Positions 47,462-59,480 of a stretch of DNA of 64,000 nt are shown here, one piece after another. The translations under genes and the position numbers were made by a program. This stretch comes from Herpomyces periplanetae (lineage: Eukaryota > Ascomycota > Laboulbeniomycetes > Herpomycetales > Herpomycetaceae), in contig WMKJ01000066.1 of assembly GCA_009733715.1 (NCBI GenBank), positions 1 through 64,000 on the forward strand, given 5' to 3'. A model generated the notes under the pieces. It had not been told where the DNA came from, ran no database searches, and saw nothing but the letters and a program-made list of their open reading frames with translations. Numbering within the stretch: position 1 is the first letter of the stretch; every line of letters begins with the position of its first letter.

Positions 47462-50400
47462 TCACCAACCAAGTCTTCCTCGGCCGACGATTCCTTCTGC
47501 GCGGCGCCATTCTCGTAAAAATTCCACGCCGAATCTTACCGTATCTAATGGACTTCTTCCTGCGTCAACTGGACACCAATATCTTCCTTTAAGGTCCGCC
47601 ATAGCTTTGTTAACTTCATCATTTCCTGACGCATCGGTTAATATAACTCCACTTGTCTTAATATCATCATGATCTCCAGCGCTGCCTCTTTCACTATTAC
47701 GTTTATTAATTCCCGAGTTTAATTGTGCGCCATTACTCTTTTTCTCAATTCCACTTTTATCATAATCTTCATCTTCTCCCTCACCTTCTCTTATACCATA
47801 TTCTGAACGATTTTTTCCATCTGATGTTAATCCATTACCACCATCTTCATTAATTCTCAATGATAATCCATCTTGTGCAAACCATGCTTGTAAACCAATT
47901 GGTCTTGCATCTGTTGATCTACCTGACCACGTTTTAGGATATTCTGTCATCAATTCTTCCACCGATAATAATTGTACTGCTTCGGATTGCCAATTGGTTA
48001 AATTAACCATCAATTCTAATAAAAATCTTTCATCTACACTTCCTTCATCTCCATTCCCCTTTTTTCGATGTAACGTTCCACTAGTAACCTCAAAATGTTC
48101 TTGCTCAATAACCGCTCCAATGTATGAACATATTGAAACGCCTAAAAGGTAATGCAATCCTAGTAAATGCCGATGTTTAACGTTAAAAGTTTGTCGCTTT
48201 CCAAACCCGTGTACAACACTCTTCTGTATACGTCCATGAACTTCCCGCCAAAATGGTAATAACGTTACCCATCCCGAATCAATTCGACTCGCTTTTCCAC
48301 TTAACCTCCGTCGGTAATCCGCTACATAAAATGCTAGCATAAACGCCATCACTGATTCAATCGAAAGCATTAATGTTCTTGAAAATTCCTCCTCTGCAAC
48401 ATCTTCCCGCATTTCCTTTTCCGCTCTTAATAATAATGCCCCTGCTTCATGCTTCAAATTTCTTCCCAGTGTCAAGTATATAGATGCTAAAACATTCCAA
48501 TGCATACTCTCTCGACTGAATGTTGTCGTTAACCCCGCCGTTACTCCACTACCACCATTCCGTACTTCTTCGCATGGTGTTAAAGTTCTCTGGCTTGTAC
48601 ATGAACCTGATGACGCTTTTCTCCCTTTACCTCCTCCGCAATTTTTTGACCCTGAAATTGAGCTGGTTACTCCTTTAAAACTAGTTTCACGTCCTCCCAG
48701 TTTTCCCAATGCTACTGAATTATTTCCCGCTCTAGCATCTCCAATCGTTCCATCTCCTGTTCCCGTTTCCGTTATCCTACAATTCACACTTCCGTTTCCA
48801 CTATCCTGTACTTTCATCTTTTTACGTCCCGCTAACCATGACTCCGTATGCTCCTCACTTCGTTCGCCTGCTCCTAATGCCGGTCTCTTTGACCTAGTTT
48901 GATTCATGTTGTTTAAATTAACATTAACATTTCCAAGTCCCTTTCCTCCGTTAATCCATCCTCGTTCATTCCGCGCTCCCTTAGCAGTTGTTCCTGGCCC
49001 CGCCGCCGCCCATGTAGTGCTAGCTAAAATTTGTTGTACTCGATTTTGTACACCCGATATGTCCAATCGCACAATTAAACTTCGCCGCTTAACCACTCGT
49101 GTACGCGATGCACTTATTCCATTTGCCTCAGTACCCGTACCTTTTCCCGTTGATTCTTCCTCGGTTTTAATGCTTGAACGATAAGATAAACTTTTAGATG
49201 GTCCGGTAGATCCCATTGCCTTAGTCTTTTGATTCGACGGGGATCTCACACCAGTGACTTCGTCCTTAAGTGAATTATTACTTGATAATGTATTTGGTGG
49301 TATTGTTGCGGGACTTGAGGCTCCATTAAACGTTGATCCCACTGATTCATAATGGGTATTATTTTTTCCTCCTGCTGGTATGGAAGTTTCATTGCTTTCA
49401 TCTTTTCCTGCATTTGATGACACTTTGGCGATCAGTACGTTGGAATTTGTAGTAGCACTTGGAGATTCTCGTTTCACGTAATTAGTTTTTGCATTTGATT
49501 TAACGCTGCTTCGCGCGGCTGAACTGTTTCCATTCTCACATTCAGCCTTTTGTAGTTCGGTTAACTGTGCCTCAATTTGCGGCGGAAGTGTCGGTGATAA
49601 AAGTCGTGGCAGCTCGAATCCGCCACCGCTGTACACCGCAGGCTTTAGTTCCGGGAGAGTCGGTGACAGCATGGGAGGGAGCACAGCACTGCCAACTTCT
49701 TCAGTTTCCACACTGTTATATGATGTAACCTCTAAGCTAGTTGAAGTATTCTTCCCACTTCCATTCAGGCCCGCGGTGTGAACCCCTGCTTTCCTAGCGT
49801 TCATTGACAAAGAATCCCCTGATAAGTTGCTACTAGCTTGCGAATCGACAGTTTCGCTTAACAAAACCTTAACTGCGCTGGAAGATGGGTAATCTTCTTC
49901 CACACGACAGACGGTGTGCCCTGAAGGGGAATTCGACCTGTCAGAGATACATTGATAAGATATTAACACACTGAATTAACTTGAAAAATATGGCCAATGC
50001 CGACCCATGGTCGAGTATGGTATAAAAAGTTGCAATGTAATCCAAGCCTCGACACTTGCTTCACTAATGCGAAGAAAAGCAAGCGTAAATTTTGTTTAAT
50101 TGGAGGAAGATGAACGCTAAAAGATTGAAAAAATAAAAATTCATTGCCGACTCACCCTTTGCTACTCTGACCTTTTTGTGGAGAACTGCGGTGGTCGGGT
50201 GTGTCTTTGGTGTGAACGAGAGGAGAGGATAACTTTGCGCTGGTAGATTCTCGACTATCGGTAGCGACGGGTTTAGAATTGCTTTTAGTGACGTTTGAAA
50301 GGGAGGGTGAGTTACCGGGGGAAATCTTAACGTCACTTAGGGAAGGTTTTTGCTTTCCGGGAAAAGATCCAAGTTTTCCGGTTCGCTTGAAGTTTGCATA

Positions 50401-51036
50401 CTCCTTAAAAGATATTTTACTTTTGGCTACTTTTCGCACACTTGATACGGGTGACGAAGTAGCGGTGGTGGTAGTGGTGGCGGCGGCGGCGGTGATGGCA
50501 GTGGAAGAAGTGAAGGATGATTTTTCGGCGTATAAATTGTCGGTTGACTGGGAAGGTAAATTTGAGGTATTGGGGATAACGGGCGTTGAAGTGGAAAAAG
50601 ACGATGAAGAAGAGGTAGAAGAAGATGAAGAAGCAGAAGTGACTGATGATGTACTTGGTAAAAGTTTCTCACGCTCTTCATCCGCAATCGTCTTGAGGAT
50701 GAAGAGACTTGACGCATTTTCGCGCATAATATTACTCACATACTGTAAATGATACTCATGTGGTTCGAAGGGACTGTCCATACACGCCAACTCAATTTCC
50801 CGGTAGTCAGCTTTAAAAACGGGTAGGTTAGTAGGAACAGTGAGTACGTAAGGATTTGAGGGTAAAGCTCTGACGATACGATCGACCGCAGCATCCAGTA
50901 TTAAAGAATCCTTATGTTCACTGTCACTTAAGATGTAGTTATTACGCTTTAAGCACGGGACTTGGCTGCTACGTTCAGATAAACTTGGATGAGAGATGGA
51001 TGAGATAGTCGAAACTGTAACCGGAAGACTGGACAT
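47462..51036 (-). CDS. Possible Ell-associated scaffold (AFF4/Ebp1-like), LSPTLP-motif protein
   Basis: Two exons (50156-51036, 47462-49937) across a 218-base GTGAGT...CAG intron; the product is 1118 residues. Visible parts: an N-terminal folded segment (about 50-130), a basic patch KISFKEYANFKR (near 205), two copies of LSPTLP (LPPMLSPTLPELKP near 383 and LPRLLSPTLPPQIEAQLTEL near 408), a short motif KRRSLIVRLDISGVQNRVQQ (near 576), and a C-terminal helical domain (about 770-970) with YLTLGRNLKHEAGALLLRAE and SIESVMAFMLAFYVADYRRR. Human AFF4 likewise has short ELL/P-TEFb-binding motifs and a C-terminal helical domain beginning with a LKHxAD-like helix; fission yeast Ebp1 is its reported counterpart. 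The function is therefore inferred; the gene model is firmer. Confidence 0.6.
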
Positions 51037-51140
51037 TTAGATTGCCCCAGGAGCTTTTTTCCACCTTGCTAACTTCACAGGAAGTTACCGGTCCGAGATA
51101 TTAACGGATAACCTGTTCATTAAACCCTATGAACGGGTTG

Positions 51141-51202
51141 ACGCGCGCGCGCGCGCGTGCGTGCGTGCGTGCGTGCGTACGTATGTACGTATGTACGTAG
51201 GG
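51141..51202. repeat. CG, GTGC and GTAC tandem tract
   Basis: GCGCGCGCGCGCGCGC passes into GTGC repeats and then ACGTATGT repeats, all alternating purine-pyrimidine, about 105 bases upstream of the scaffold gene start. Confidence 0.85.
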
Positions 51203-51349
51203 TTAATGAGACTGGCAAACTTTGCGAGAAAATGTGCAAGTAATATACGCGACAAGGGTAGTTAAGAGCGTTATGAATGGAAAGAAGAGGGGAAAAGATG
51301 GTGGGAAAAAGGATGGAGAAGATGATGTGTATTTTTACTTCTGGGGGGG

Positions 51350-51372
51350 AGGTGAGGTGAGGTGAGGTGAAA
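51350..51372. repeat. GGTGA pentamer repeat
   Basis: Four tandem GGTGA units followed by degenerate AATGA units. Confidence 0.7.
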
Positions 51373-53039
51373 TGAAGTGAAATGGAATGGGGGTAAGAAA
51401 GCTTGATTTGACAGGAAGCCAAAGATGATAAAAAAGTGAATAAGGGTAGAGAATTAAAGGACAGATCAATCCACGATGACCGAAGGAAAATTTGAATGAG
51501 AAAGATAAAAAAAGGTAGAAAAGCCACAAGATGAAGAAGTGGTGGTGGTGCAGATGGAAATGAAGGAGGAAGTGGATATTGACAAGAAGGAAAATGTGGA
51601 AGTGGAGGAAAAAGTAGTATAAATTACGGGTATAATGATTAAGAAGTTAACAAAGATCAAAAAAAATGGCGATGAAGATGATGAAAAAGGTGAAAAATGT
51701 TTTGAAGCATGTAAAATCCCTTGATAATATATACAAATTCGGTGTAGCGCGCGGAACCGGCATCGGAACACACATCCCGAAGCAAAATCCTGCACAACAG
51801 GCCTCGGGATCGCCAATACATCGGGTTCCCGATTCCCAAGTATTGCCAAGACCAAAAGAACGGGAAGATCAAGGGTGGGGAAGATAGGGAAGGAGCTGGC
51901 AGTTTACGGGGAGAGAGGGGCCAAGACGGGGAGCGGGCGGGAGTGGAGACGCAGGGAATTCGGGAAGCCGGTGCGTCGGGATGGCGTCGGATCGGGGCAA
52001 AATTGGGATTTTTGGAGTTTTTGGAGTTTTGGGGGAAAAATTATCGTCAAATTTTCGTTTTGCTTCGTTGGATAGTTTTTTTAAAATTAATACACCCTAT
52101 TAAATAAAATTTAGGTGTCAACATCGTTTCCAATATTGGGATGGCGTAAATTAGAAACAAGGCTAATTGACTTCGAATTAACCATTCTTTTATAATATAT
52201 GCTCTTGTCCTGTCTCATCTCGTATGGTCTCGTATCTCTTCAAGTTTATGATATCCAAATATGCGTCAAGTTGGGTATTTTACAGGGTGTTAATATCCCA
52301 TGTTAAACCTTCATAGAATATCTGACTACCTTTTCCCCTTCCTTTCTACTTCAAGATTCTTTATCCTGTCTTCATGTTTACCATGGTTTTCCTCGTCAGT
52401 ACTTTTACCTCCATTTTACCACTAACACGTACACCTTGCCATTCAATCACCGTTCATTCGAGTAAAAATTTACCCGAGTGAAACAAAGGAAATATCATCT
52501 TGTTCATTCAGATTAGATAGCATTACTTTATCGGACAATCGTGTTAACCCGCCCCTCCCCGGATACTTTTTATACCTGAAACTATCAAAAATTTTCACAT
52601 TCCCTTATCTTCCTATACTCTGCTAATCCTATCCTATACAACTTCATGTAAACTCATCCATACCAATTCACACATTTGTCCCTCTTCCCCCTCGTCCTAT
52701 TGCACTATGCTTAAACATAATTCCCTTCCAGCCCTATCATAAGAAAATGTACGAAGATACACACGCAGGCTAAGACTCCCCTTACAGTCCTATACAATTC
52801 ACTTCCCCAAATCATTCCTACCACTCTCTAATCTTACGCTTCAACTCACGATTTTCTTTCCCATCACATCAATAATAGGCATTCTCCATACATTGTCAAC
52901 ATCACCAAAGCATACACCCAATTACACCACTCACCATGACATTCAAAATCCATTATCACCATATCCACTCAAATGCCTTTCCCTCCTAAGTTAAATGTTC
53001 ACATCACTTGCAACACTTGAAAACCCCCATAGGCATCTT

Positions 53040-56000
53040 TCACACTTCTAAACGTTTGCGTAATCCTTCTGGTAACTCTTTAATAACCCTCTGAGCATCC
53101 TCTTGAACAGCCTGAGCCTCTACAGCCTTAGAATTCACTTCAAGTGTATTCGCGAGTAGTCCATCCGCTACAGCTAACCATACCCGGCTACCTTGACTAA
53201 CTTGTCGTGTAGTTCGCGCACTCTTTTCAGCTTGTCCACCAACCATACCAACGAAAAATCGACTACACAACAAGGCTAAACAAACTCGCAATAACTGATT
53301 ATTCGCAACATCTTTGGTCCAGTGTAACGCAGTCTGAAGCCACTGTTTTAAGCGTAAAACTCCCACTCCAGATGATGCACTACGCAACAAATAGACCACG
53401 CTAACTATGGATCGATTTGGATGTTGCAAACACATGGGTTCAATAGCATTCAGTAACTCTACTGCCCGAGCTTTTTCTTTGTTAATTTCTTTACTACCTC
53501 CCTCACTCTCCCTACTTGTTTCCTCTTCGTTACTCGCTTCCGCTTTACCGCGCAATATTATCACCTTGTGTAATGCCGCTAATAATTGTAAATCCGTTTG
53601 TGCATTACACTGAACATCCCGATCATTCAAATCCGCCGGCAAAGCAAGTATATCTGAACCGTATAAACTTAACGCAACATCAAGATTCCCTTTACCTTGT
53701 TGAATAATCGCTCTCAAATATGTCATCCATCCTTTCATACTGTTATCTTCCGTTACCAACTTTTTCTCAATTCGTAATTCAAGATCCCTAAGTATGTTTC
53801 CCGCTGTTTGCCAATCCTCATGGGTACACGCCGTAAACCCTTGATGTAGCGTAATATGCCACTCTAACAATTCATGCCACTGCATTCGTTCCAATGATCT
53901 TTGAAAGGAATACTTCCCCCGTAACATTTTCCCCCGAGACTCTTGCTTTAAAAGACTAAGCCCTTGATTTAGGTAACTTTGTGCTCGAAGGTCATTCATA
54001 TTATGCATATCCATGGTTAATCCACTGAAATAATATCCCAGTGTATACAATTCGTGGTGCTGTAACCAGGATAACACTAAAGCTGGATTTCCCTCGGGTG
54101 TCGAAGAAAATATTCCTCCCGATTCGCTGACCAAATTACCCACAGGACAACTGTTAATCGGCACATGTATCAATCCACTATACTTCCATATATTAATGAT
54201 TCTAACTTCCGTTGAATCTAATCCATGCTGTAGGGCCGCAAGCTTTTGTTTCGCCAAATCTCTTCGCGCCAGCTGTAAAGCTGCTGCTAAATCAATAAAA
54301 TCTAGTAATGAGATAATTTGCATTAAATCCTTAGCATGTGGGCTCAACTGCCGAGATCTTGCCAGTGCAATAGCTTGTTGTGTGTTTTGTATACTCTCGT
54401 GTGATGAGCTCCGTAAGTGTGATAATGCCTCAAACGCTGCCGCTGTCATGTATATAGCATCGTCCCCAATCTTACGGGATAAATCTTGTACAGCTCGCAT
54501 ATTCTGAACGCATGCTGCCACATTAGGTGGTGATGACTGCAGAGATAGAGAAAATCGCATAAATCGAAACGAATACACCCAAACAATATTTTGATATCTA
54601 AATGAAATACTAGGTTAGCTCTACTTTGCTTCATAAATCATTTACTGTTCAATAAATTATAATTAGCCAAAATTTTACACAACGTACGTTTCGACTTCCT
54701 GGATATACATATCTAAAAGTTTGAGAGCTGCCCGTGGTTTGCCCTTAAAAATAGCCCGTACCAGGACATGTTGCATGCTATACTTGATATCGAGGAGTTT
54801 ATAACGTTCACATAAAGTTATACCTTTGGTTAGAGTTGCCTCAACTTCTACCGAAGAGTCTACTTCACATAGAAGAAGACTTGCATAGCGTAAACGAACT
54901 TGCCCTTCAACCCGTGGATTCAATTGAAACTTTTTCAGAGCGCAATCGTAGCATGTAAACGCTGCTGATATGAGACGGTAATAAGCTTCTAACTGAGCTA
55001 AGGAGGGCGAGCTTGACAGTAATGGAACCATTTTATGCGCTGCAGAAACGTATTCCTCCGCCAAACAAATTAACATATTATGATACTCCGCCAGATAAGG
55101 TTTAACGATAGTGGATGGAGTCACTGAATTATCCGTTGGAGGGTCTGACAGTGTGGTAGTTGAATGATTTCGTGAGAGAGCTCCGCTTGTTTTACCGCTT
55201 GACCCAAGGGTCGCCATTTTACCTGATTTCTTGGAAGTTAGCGTTGGCGATTGTACCGAATGTGATACTCCGACAACAGTGGCTGTCGTACTATGAAAGT
55301 TGGGTAAAGTTATCGATTTGGATACCAGCTTATCCTTGAATTTAACTGAGTCATCCCGTACACTTTTATGATTCAGGGAAGGGTGGGGAGTTCGGTCATC
55401 CTCTTGTTTAACATGAGCAGGATATTTTTCAATACGGTTAACATGAGCCGAAGAAGGATGTTGAGCACTTAACGGTCCGGAATGTGAAGGTTGTCGTTGT
55501 GCTTGATAAGGGGCATGACAATGCAACTGAGAGGGTGAATTAGAGAGTGGTGAAGATTTAGCCGGGGAAGTGGTGCATGCAGATGGGGTAATGCTTGTTG
55601 TGGAAGGGGTTTGCAAAACTGGATAACCGGAGGAAATGTCATATGGATGAAGAGGGGGATATAAGGAAGAATTAGTATTGTTAATGGAGGATGGTTTAGA
55701 CGTCTGGGGGATGATTGGCGTAGGAGTAGGAAATGCTGGTGACGATGATTTAGTAAGAGGTGGTTGAATGTGAAGGTCATTATTTTGAGCGTGATTCAAT
55801 ATTTGAGAGTATGATGATACTCCAGTTGAAACGTCGAGGTTGTGAGGAGGTAATGATATCTGGGGGGTAAGTTGCGAAGGAATTTGAGCTTGGAGTGACG
55901 GGTGAGACAAAGAAGTGGGGTGAGGAGTAGTGCGCAGATGATGAGCGGATTGTGAATGCGAGAGAAGATGGGGGAGTTGGTGAGAAGGTTGTGGGGTAGG

Positions 56001-56765
56001 ATTTGGAGCATTAGTATGAGGATGTATATGTGGAAGGGTAGGTTGATGAGTTTGAGATTGTGGGAAATTAGAATAGAGGGATTGAGGGGAAGAATGAGCC
56101 TGAGGGTGGGCATGAGAAGGTTGAGGGAATGAATGAACGGGAGTAAGAGATTGGGTAGAATAATGAGTTGATTGAGGTAAGGAGGAATGAGAATATCGAT
56201 GAGAGCCGGGAGGTAGAGGGGTAGATGGAGAGACTAAATTATAGTTTTGGTTGGCAAAATGCTGGTTGAATTGTTGCTGATAGGGGTGGGGGGAAGTGAA
56301 GCCAATTGGAGGGACGTTGGAAGCCGAGTATGGAGAAAGTGGAGAGTGAGAATGAGGATGCTGCGTTTGGTGAAAGGTATTATTAGTTGATATAGGATGA
56401 TTTGAATTTGGAGAATTCGGCAAGCTCAAGGGAGATGAGAATTGAACGTTTGGATTGCCGGGGATCAGATGGTTAGTAGGAGGATGACGATATTGTAGAG
56501 GTTTATTGGAGAGGGACTGAGATTGAGAGGGTTGCAAGTGAGGAATTTGTTGAAGATGCTGGGGTCTTGATACTGGAGAAGAATTCGAGGGGATTTGGTT
56601 GTGTGACGGAGATTTTGTAGAGGGAGTGAAGTTGGGTATGGGGTTTGGAAAAGCGGGTAGTGAAGCGGGAGAGGGGGGAATTTGATGGCGTGTTTGATTT
56701 GAATCATTTAAGTAGATGGAATATTTATGGTGAGGAGATTCATATGGAGACTGATTCCAATCCAT
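53040..56765 (-). CDS. SCC4: Cohesin loader subunit Mau2/Scc4
   Basis: Two exons (54688-56765, 53040-54597) across a 90-base GTACGT...TAG intron; the product is 1211 residues. From about residue 555 it is a TPR superhelix: YHNMLICLAEEYVSAAHKMV, QVRLRYASLLLCEVD, TKGITLCERYKLLDIKYSMQ, and across the junction VETYQNIVWVYSFRFMRFSL. Mau2/Scc4 binds Scc2 and loads cohesin on chromatin. The first 550 residues are a Ser/Pro/His/Gln-rich tract almost without structure; budding yeast Scc4 (624 residues) lacks it. The exon 2 frame alone could be mistaken for a separate gene, but the family match runs straight through the intron. Confidence 0.92.
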
Positions 56766-57597
56766 GACGAAGGCAGAACGTGGGAGAAAATATGAGAGTA
56801 CGGTAGTAGTCTAGAAGATAATGTTAAAGGTTAACAGTGGTAATTAAGGTGCATGATATGGAGGGATGGTGATGAATAGTAAAGGATATACACGATTAGG
56901 GTAAAAGAAAAATCGTGGATTTAACCTTGGAATAGTTCGGATATGAAATTCAAATGAAAATAAAAAATAAAACCGTCAAAAGAAGATGAAATAGGCACAC
57001 GCAACAATGGTTGAGAAATTAGGATATTTAATGGGGAAAAAAGTTAACAGAGTACACATGCCTTAAAAGCGATAGGGTAAATAATGAATAAAAAATATGA
57101 TTATGAGGTATAAAATGAAATTTTGAAGGGGAAAATAATTAGAAAATGATGATAAAAGAAAAGCATAATCGCGATAAATGATGGATTCGTGGGAAAAAAT
57201 GTTTAAAATTCCCCCAAAAAAAGCGAAACGCACGTCGGCAGGGCCAGGAGGTGTGGCGCAGCAAGCTTAGTCATGGGCGAGGCTGAGAGGAGAAATGTTG
57301 ATCCGGATGTGGCGCAGGCGGCGGAGGAGGATGGGACGAGACGAAAGAAGGATTTTGGAAGGAGAAGAATAGTGGGGAAAAATGGAATGTACCCGAATGT
57401 TGAGAAATCAGGGGTACGAGGTAAACCAAAAATGGAAGGTGAGAAGATAGGAGGAGGAGCAAAGTCATGTGGGACTAACTTATCTTGGCATCGGCATGGG
57501 AAAACACTAATACGGGTTGGTCACGTGATGGAGGAGGATAAAATGGCGGCGCGTGTGGTCGTCGGCAGGGAATTTTGGAATTTTGGCAGTCTGCAAA
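56766..57597. promoter_or_regulatory. Divergent promoter of MAU2 and the EHT1-like gene
   Basis: 832 bases. Two GTGGCGCAG motifs (57253-57261 and 57309-57317), CACGTG at 57522-57527 and an AAAATGGCGGC box at 57540-57550 lie before the EHT1-like start. A 111-codon + strand frame at 57273 is Lys/Gly/Arg-rich and looks like promoter sequence read by chance. Confidence 0.5.
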
Positions 57598-59352
57598 ATG
57601 GCGCGTGAGAAGCCAAAGGAAAAATATGAGTTGAGTTTTACAAGTTCACGGGATTGTATTTTATTAAAGGTTAATTCTACAAAAAATGAAGAATTGGATG
57701 GGTTGGACTATTGTTCTCTTGAACAATTGTGCCGGATAACTTTACCGGAATGTCGTTTGAGTCCATTTTTATTTAATGGGCACATTCAAACTATCTCAAC
57801 ACTCTTTTATACCAAGGCGCCAGCAATTTCTTATAAACGAAAGATTTTTGAAGCTGAATTAAGTCAATTCTCTGGATCTTTTACACTGGATTTTGTGGTC
57901 AGGTGTAGAGACTATTCCATACCTACACCACTCACTGTTGGAGAAAATAGTGATTTGCCACCTCTTACTACTTATTTTAGTCAGGATGAATTGGATAAAT
58001 TACCTTCTTTTGATACGCGACCATTAGTATTGTTAATGCATGGGTTAACGGGAGGGTCCCACGAAGCGTACGTTCGTCATGTTATAGGAGCTATCGGTGC
58101 AGGTACCCAAGGAAGTCCATGGGAAGCGTGTGTTTTAAATGCTCGTGCCTGTGGATTTTCTGCATTAACAAGCGAAATTGTATTTAATGCGAGATCAACG
58201 TGGGATTTACGACAAACTTTAGTGTGGCTACGCAAAACGTTTCCTCGAAGGCCGTTATTTGCCATTGCTTTCTCACTGGGTGCTAATGTTCTTGTTAATT
58301 ATCTGGCCGAAGCAGGCTCGGAAAGTTTGCTTCATGCTGCCATCGTTTTCTCCAACCCGTGGAATTTGGAAATGTCTTACGCTTTACTTAAAAAGTCATT
58401 ATTTTGTCGTGAAATTTACTTGCGCTCAATGGGTGGTAATATGAGAGATCTTTTTGTTGGGTTCGTTTAATCTTTGTTGACCAAATTTTACGCTTTATGA
58501 ATGATTTATTTGCTGATTCATTCCCACTAAGTTAGACATCTGGATCAACTTTCCAAGATACCCGGTTTTAGCAGTGAAAAGTTCATGAGCATTACCTATC
58601 TCGATGATTTCGATCGGTAAGTTTACCCGGTTTTACAAAATATTTCTTGACCACGCGTACTCTAACTTGACCAACAGTGTAGTACAGTGTGCCCTGTGGG
58701 GGTACCCATCAGAAACGGCGTATTATCGGGATGCATCTTGTATTGATACAGTGCTCGCCGTGCGCACACCCTTACTGGCCGTTAATGCGTTGGATGATCC
58801 TGTATGTAAATTGGAGACGAATGAAAGACCAACGACATTTGTTTTTAACGTATATGCATTATTGCAGTTAATTGATCCTTTAGCTTTACCGAAGATGGAA
58901 TGCTTAAACAATCCATACGTTGTGTTATGCACGACACAACACGGGGGACATCTGGGTTGGTACACGAGTGAAAGTCAAACCCCGTGGTATGCCATAGCGG
59001 TAGGTCGAATGAGGATAAACATTGGATAAGTTCATTAACATCATGGTCATGGTATGAAACAATTCTAAAATAGGCGGCTAAATTTCTTCATGGATATGCT
59101 TCTATAATTAACTTGGACGCTCCCGTTCAATTACCAAAGGTTAAGACTATAACGTTTTCGAAGGATTGTTTAAATAGTTATGATGACAGTGATGATGAGG
59201 ATTATTTGGACGAAAAGAACTTATCATGCGATATGGCAACTGATGGAATTAACGGTAATAAGGGATTAAGTTCAAGTTTATCGGTTAGTTCGCGGAACTT
59301 TCACTTTCAACCGGTGCGAAGGAAGATGCGATTTCAGGGATCAGACCTTTAG
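57598..59352 (+). CDS. EHT1: Alpha/beta hydrolase of the YheT/Eht1 family (medium-chain acyl ester hydrolase or synthase)
   Basis: Five exons (57598-58460, 58536-58616, 58678-58801, 58868-58999, 59074-59352), introns 75, 61, 66 and 74 bases; the product is 492 residues. Family marks: FLFNGHIQTI, the oxyanion region LLMHGLTGGSHEAYVRHV, the nucleophile elbow AIAFSLGANVLVNYLAEAG, the acid in AVNALDDP and the base in GGHLGW. Yeast Eht1/Eeb1 make and hydrolyse medium-chain fatty acid ethyl esters; other members have different substrates, so specificity is open. The 66-base third intron is in frame without a stop, but removing it restores the family spacing between DDP and ALPKMECLNNPYVV. The last 70 residues are a family-specific acidic, then basic tail. 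The symbol marks the family, not proven orthology. Confidence 0.86.
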
Positions 59353-59480
59353 GTAACTGGAGCCGGACGAGGAACGTTTGATCTTGTACAGAGTTCCTTT
59401 TTTTTGGATTAGAGCGAAGAGGGAGACGGTTACTGGATATTTTCTAAAATGTGAAGAAAGGTTTATGTAAACGAGTATCA
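59353..59480. other. Convergent spacer
   Basis: 128 bases between stops, shared 3' flank. Contains a T8 run. Confidence 0.4.

Larger units (their letters stand above)
51037..53039. promoter_or_regulatory. 2 kb spacer: promoter of the scaffold gene and 3' flank of MAU2
   Basis: No supported gene. It includes the CG/GTGC/GTAC tract (51141-51202), GGTGA pentamers (51350-51372), purine-rich sequence to 51700 and AT/pyrimidine-rich sequence after 52080. Open frames between 51120 and 51890 are low-complexity and unlike proteins. Confidence 0.45.

Noticed and set aside
47462-51036. Treating the two large frames 47462-49969 and 50152-51036 as separate genes
   Set aside because: A GTGAGT donor and a CAG acceptor join them in frame, and the first has no believable own start.
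51120-51887. Several overlapping frames of 64-135 codons on both strands
   Set aside because: Low-complexity Ser/Phe/Leu runs over microsatellite and purine-rich DNA; mutually overlapping; no family similarity.
53040-56765. Treating the two MAU2 frames as separate genes
   Set aside because: Mau2 family similarity runs continuously across the 90-base intron.
57273-57608. 111-codon Lys/Gly/Arg-rich + strand frame
   Set aside because: Overlaps promoter motifs and the start of the EHT1-like gene; composition reflects GGAGGA-rich promoter DNA.
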